The notes beneath the pieces are model-generated. The model ran no database searches. It saw only the letters and a list, made by a program, of their open reading frames with translations, and was not told the DNA's origin. This document shows positions 1-5,404 of a stretch of DNA of 5,404 bases, one piece after another (the stretch's first letter is position 1; each line of letters starts with the position of its first letter). The translations under genes and the position numbers were made by a program. Origin of the DNA: CAYYDE01 sp964470525 (GTDB taxonomy: Bacteria > Patescibacteriota > Gracilibacteria > BD1-5 > UBA6164); assembly GCA_964470525.1 (NCBI GenBank), contig CAYYDE010000012.1, positions 1 through 5,404 on the forward strand, written 5' to 3'.

Positions 1-17
1 AAAAAACAAAAAAAGTT

Positions 18-45
18 TTGACAAAGGATAAAGATTTAATATACT
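18..45 (+). promoter_or_regulatory. Sigma70-type promoter of the rRNA operon
   Basis: A perfect -35 box TTGACA (18-23) is followed after 16 bp by a near-perfect -10 box TATACT (40-45), which predicts a transcription start near 51-53. An A-rich tract at 1-14 lies directly upstream, where UP elements that bind the alpha subunit of RNA polymerase usually sit. It is the only strong promoter pattern I find in the window and it lies about 130 bp before 16S, as expected for an rrn P1-type promoter. The start site is inferred from spacing. A second promoter further upstream, outside the window, is possible because many rRNA operons have tandem promoters. Confidence 0.85.
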
Positions 46-77
46 GAGTCGGCTTTCACAGGAAGAGTGGAAGAAAA

Positions 78-88
78 GCACCTTAACA
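78..88 (+). promoter_or_regulatory. Possible leader boxA antitermination site
   Basis: GCACCTTAACA matches the E. coli rrn boxA core GCTCTTTAACA at 9 of 11 positions and lies just before the 16S processing stem, the same place as in E. coli leaders. BoxA RNA recruits NusB/NusE (S10) and protects rRNA transcription from Rho. The match is short, lies in AT-rich DNA and lacks a clear boxB partner, so it is a candidate only. Confidence 0.4.
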
Positions 89-115
89 TAAATACTTGAA
101 AAGATTAGAAGAAAA
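88..115 (+). other. 16S precursor processing stem, 5' arm
   Basis: This arm pairs antiparallel with 1698-1725. The inner block 104-115 (ATTAGAAGAAAA) is perfectly complementary to 1698-1709. The full 28-position stem has mismatches at 103/1710 and 96/1717 and one G-U pair at 89/1724. It brings the two ends of 16S together, as the bacterial 17S precursor stem does. By family knowledge such a duplex is cut by RNase III; the enzyme itself is not visible here. Confidence 0.9.
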
Positions 116-177
116 CCGAGACTTTTTCTTTAGCGAAGCGTTATTTTGGAATAACAAAATAAAGAAAGAAAAAATAC

Positions 178-1653
<1,476 letters not shown>

Positions 1654-1697
1654 TAAAATTCCTGAAGAATAATGTATTCTATAAAGGAGGGTTAAGA

Positions 1698-1725
1698 TTT
1701 TCTTCTAATATTTTCATGTATTTGT
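1698..1725 (+). other. 16S precursor processing stem, 3' arm
   Basis: This is the partner of 88-115. TTTTCTTCTAAT at 1698-1709 is the exact reverse complement of 104-115, and pairing continues to 1725 with two mismatches. Cleavage in this duplex would separate the 16S precursor from the rest of the transcript. Confidence 0.9.
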
Positions 1726-1734
1726 TCATTAAAA
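1723..1734 (+). promoter_or_regulatory. Likely spacer boxA
   Basis: TGTTCATTAAAA resembles the boxA commonly found in 16S-23S spacers (TGTTCTTTGAAAA-like in Firmicutes, TGCTCTTTAA-like in E. coli). It lies between the 16S and 23S processing stems, overlapping their edges, which is the usual position for the spacer boxA that keeps the Nus antitermination complex on RNA polymerase through 23S. Assigned from motif and position only. Confidence 0.6.
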
Positions 1735-1761
1735 TAATCTGAATAATTAAAGTTAGTTAAC
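1734..1761 (+). other. 23S precursor processing stem, 5' arm
   Basis: All 28 bases pair without interruption to 4790-4817, almost 3 kb away, with three G-U pairs (1758/4793, 1744/4807, 1741/4810). Further in, 1764-1766 pairs with 4784-4786 and 1788-1796 with 4769-4777. Chance complementarity of this length at exactly the two flanks of 23S is not credible, so this is the RNase III-type processing duplex. Confidence 0.95.
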
Positions 1762-1810
1762 AACGCAAGAAGTTAACGAAAGTTAAGCAAAATAACAATT
1801 GTAATAAAAA

Positions 1811-4758
<2,948 letters not shown>

Positions 4759-4789
4759 TTGAAACAAGGTTATTTTGAGAAAAGCGTGA

Positions 4790-4817
4790 GTTGACTAACT
4801 TTAATTGTTTAGATTAT
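4790..4817 (+). other. 23S precursor processing stem, 3' arm
   Basis: This is the partner of 1734-1761, with 28 contiguous pairs. It lies in the 97-nt 23S-5S spacer (4759-4855). Most of that spacer is paired: its first part with the end of the 16S-23S spacer and its last 15 nt with the sequence after 5S. Only a purine-rich stretch around 4818-4840 is left free. Confidence 0.95.
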
Positions 4818-4840
4818 GGAGAAGAAGAAAAATATGAGAG

Positions 4841-4855
4841 GGTCTTAATGTTAAG
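4841..4855 (+). other. 5S precursor stem, 5' extension arm
   Basis: These 15 bases pair with 4975-4989 with no interruption, including G-U pairs at 4841/4989, 4842/4988, 4850/4980, 4852/4978 and 4855/4975. They run straight into 5S helix I (4856-4865 with 4965-4974), making one 25-bp duplex. Such an extended end duplex is the type of substrate known for maturation of 5S by RNase M5 in Bacillus or by double-strand nucleases; which enzyme acts here is unknown. Confidence 0.85.
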
Positions 4856-4975
4856 ATCTTGGTGGTTAAGACGGTTGAGGTACACCTGTTCCCATACCGA
4901 ACACAGAAGTTAAGCCAGCTCGTGCCGATGGTAGTGCATCTCATAGATGTGCGAGAGTAGGTAGCTGCCAAGATT
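4856..4975 (+). rRNA. rrf: 5S ribosomal RNA
   Basis: This is a 120-nt 5S rRNA, part of the central protuberance of the large subunit. Helix I is formed by 4856-4865 (ATCTTGGTGG) with 4965-4974. The conserved stretches CCCATACCGAACACAGAAG near 4891 and GCCGATGGTAGTGC near 4924, and GCGAGAGTAGG near 4951, match the bacterial 5S consensus. The ends are set by alignment to E. coli and by the helix. Position after 23S is standard. Confidence 0.97.
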
Positions 4976-4994
4976 TTGATATTAAGATTTTTTT
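4975..4994 (+). terminator. 5S stem 3' arm with U-run, possible weak terminator
   Basis: The 3' arm of the 5S precursor duplex (4975-4989) runs into seven T residues (4988-4994). Stem plus U-run resembles an intrinsic terminator, but the stem is A/U-rich, its loop is the entire 5S RNA, and two tRNA genes without clear promoters follow. I favour a processing element that may allow partial termination, so that tRNAs are made at lower level than rRNA. Confidence 0.3.
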
Positions 4995-5105
4995 GATGAA
5001 GAAAAAAGAGATAATATTGAAAAAGAAACAAGAAACGAAAGAAGAAAACAACATATAAATAAAGGAAACAAGACGAGATAGGAGAAGACAGAGAAAGACT
5101 TATAT
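4995..5105 (+). other. Purine-rich 5S to tRNA-Arg linker
   Basis: No gene or convincing promoter is seen. By hand count 88 of the 106 bases at 4995-5100 are A or G (83%), giving a linker that cannot fold on itself. The frame read on the opposite strand is rich in Leu, Ser and Phe only because of this skew. Confidence 0.75.
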
Positions 5106-5180
5106 GCCCGAGTAGCTCAGCGGAAGAGCAGTGGCCTTCTAAGCCAAAGGTCGTAGGTTCGATCCCTGCCTCGGGTACCA
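5106..5180 (+). tRNA. tRNA-Arg(UCU), reads AGA (and AGG)
   Basis: A 75-nt cloverleaf with encoded CCA. The acceptor GCCCGAG pairs with CTCGGGT, with G1-U72 as wobble closing pair; the D stem is GCTC/GAGC with loop AGCGGAA. The anticodon loop CTTCTAA gives anticodon UCU; the T arm is GTAGG, TTCGATC, CCTGC, with one G-U pair; the discriminator is A73. A20 in the D loop and C35 match the arginine identity elements known in E. coli. The first anticodon-stem pair is a G27/A43 mismatch. It lies 130 nt after 5S and is probably transcribed with it. The anticodon is UCU, not UCA, so this is not the UGA-reading glycine tRNA of Absconditabacteria and Gracilibacteria. Confidence 0.96.
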
Positions 5181-5211
5181 TTCTTCGCTGAAGCTTCGAA
5201 TGGCACGGCCA
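5178..5211 (+). repeat. GC-rich hairpin element fused to the tRNA-Arg 3' end
   Basis: CCATTC (5178-5183), whose first three bases are the tRNA CCA, pairs with GAATGG (5198-5203) around a 14-nt loop that contains the palindrome GAAGCTTC. A second small hairpin, TGGC/GCCA, occupies 5201-5211 and competes with the first. The block is far richer in C, G and T than the purine linkers around it, so it looks like a discrete element. No T-run follows, so it is not an ordinary terminator. It may serve 3' processing or be a genome repeat; both are inference. Confidence 0.5.
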
Positions 5212-5324
5212 GAAGAAGAAAATGAGAAGAGAAAAAACTAAAGATAGTAGTAAAGATAGAATAAGAGAAAAAGTAAGAGTACAATCCAGACAAAAGAAGT
5301 AAATGGAATACATTACAAAACTAT
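5212..5324 (+). other. Purine-rich tRNA-Arg to tRNA-Val linker
   Basis: No gene is seen. By hand count 88 of the 110 bases at 5211-5320 are A or G (80%). I found no paired -35 and -10 boxes of good quality; isolated AT-rich words such as TAGAAT near 5256 have no matching -35 box. Read-through from upstream is the simplest source of tRNA-Val. Confidence 0.7.
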
Positions 5325-5401
5325 GGGTGATTAGCTCAGTTGGCGAGAGCATCTGCCTTACAAGCAGGGGGTCATAGGTTCGAATCCTATATTACCCACC
5401 A
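5325..5401 (+). tRNA. tRNA-Val(UAC)
   Basis: A complete 77-nt cloverleaf with encoded CCA. The acceptor GGGTGAT pairs with ATTACCC (one G-U pair); the D stem is GCTC/GAGC with loop AGTTGGCGA. The anticodon stem TCTGC/GCAGG closes with a U-G pair; loop CTTACAA gives anticodon UAC; the variable loop is GGGTC; the T arm is ATAGG, TTCGAAT, CCTAT; the discriminator is A73. A35 and C36 are the main valine identity bases. It reads GUA and, by wobble, other GUN codons. Only three bases follow in the window, so further tRNAs or the operon terminator may lie just beyond. Confidence 0.97.
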
Positions 5402-5404
5402 TAT

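Larger units (their letters stand above)
51..177 (+). other. Transcribed leader of the rRNA operon
   Basis: This stretch between the predicted start and mature 16S has no credible open frame. It contains a boxA-like site (78-88), the 5' arm of the 16S processing stem (88-115), and then a locally foldable segment. In that segment 141-148 (TTATTTTG) pairs perfectly with 155-162 (CAAAATAA) over a 6-nt loop, and 123-129 can pair with 163-169 outside it with one G-U pair. The leader would be removed when the 16S precursor is cut. Folding is by eye; the limits are approximate. Confidence 0.7.
1654..1810 (+). other. 16S-23S internal transcribed spacer, no tRNA
   Basis: This 157-nt AT-rich spacer has no tRNA cloverleaf on either strand. 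It contains, in order, a hairpin segment complementary to the 16S tail (to 1690), the 3' arm of the 16S stem (1698-1725), a boxA-like site (1723-1734), the 5' arm of the 23S stem (1734-1761), and a segment with repeated GTTAA words near 1753-1786. At 1788-1796 CAAAATAAC pairs perfectly with GTTATTTTG at 4769-4777, extending the duplex around 23S. The compact layout leaves almost no base unused. Confidence 0.85.

Noticed and set aside
4990..5105. Possible separate promoter for the tRNAs
   Set aside because: TTGATG near 4993 with TAATAT near 5012 has only about 13 bp spacing and poor matches; TATAAAT near 5054 has no -35 box.
5106..5180. UGA-reading glycine tRNA (recoded genetic code)
   Set aside because: The anticodon loop CTTCTAA gives UCU (Arg), not UCA, so the window gives no evidence on recoding.
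5178..5211. Intrinsic terminator after tRNA-Arg
   Set aside because: The hairpin is followed by A/G-rich sequence with no T-run on the + strand, and none follows it on the - strand.
4801..5352. 183-codon open frame on the - strand
   Set aside because: It runs antisense through 5S, tRNA-Arg and part of tRNA-Val. Its Leu/Ser/Phe-rich parts mirror the purine-rich linkers, and its AGIEPTTFGLEG segment is antisense tRNA-Arg, a familiar false-gene pattern.

Overview
The window holds one complete bacterial ribosomal RNA operon on the + strand, in the order promoter, leader, 16S, short spacer without tRNA, 23S, 5S, tRNA-Arg(UCU), tRNA-Val(UAC). I see no protein-coding gene; every open frame I checked is a shadow of rRNA, tRNA or spacer sequence. 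No insertion sequence, CRISPR array, intron or rRNA intervening sequence is visible. The 16S (about 1476 nt), 23S (about 2948 nt) and 5S (about 120 nt) are all near standard bacterial length, and the decoding centre, peptidyl-transferase centre, GTPase centre and sarcin-ricin loop are intact.

The organism is a bacterium with AT-rich spacers and an unusual 16S. The U921-A1396 pair (E. coli numbering) is flipped to A-U. Other helix 28 pairs have changed in step, and several broad-range primer sites carry mismatches. This fits a deep-branching lineage such as a Patescibacteria/CPR group (for example the Gracilibacteria/Absconditabacteria side), but that placement is recollection and inference, not a tree. 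UGA recoding, known in some of those groups, cannot be tested without a protein gene.

Layout: a strong sigma70-type promoter (TTGACA, 16 bp, TATACT) lies at 18-45, followed by a leader of about 127 nt with a boxA-like site. Long inverted repeats flank each rRNA: 88-115 with 1698-1725 around 16S, 1734-1761 with 4790-4817 around 23S (28 uninterrupted pairs), and 4841-4855 with 4975-4989 extending 5S helix I. These are the expected double-stranded substrates for precursor cleavage by an RNase III-type enzyme. A boxA-like motif sits between the first two stems. The tRNAs follow 5S, separated by strikingly purine-rich linkers (80-83% A+G by hand count) without a convincing internal promoter, so co-transcription is the simplest reading. 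The operon probably continues past the window or ends just outside it.

This is a housekeeping locus and I do not claim a new system. The details most worth a second look are the altered anti-Shine-Dalgarno core (UCUCC instead of CCUCC), its pairing with the spacer in the precursor, the purine-rich linkers, and a GC-rich hairpin fused to the CCA end of tRNA-Arg.
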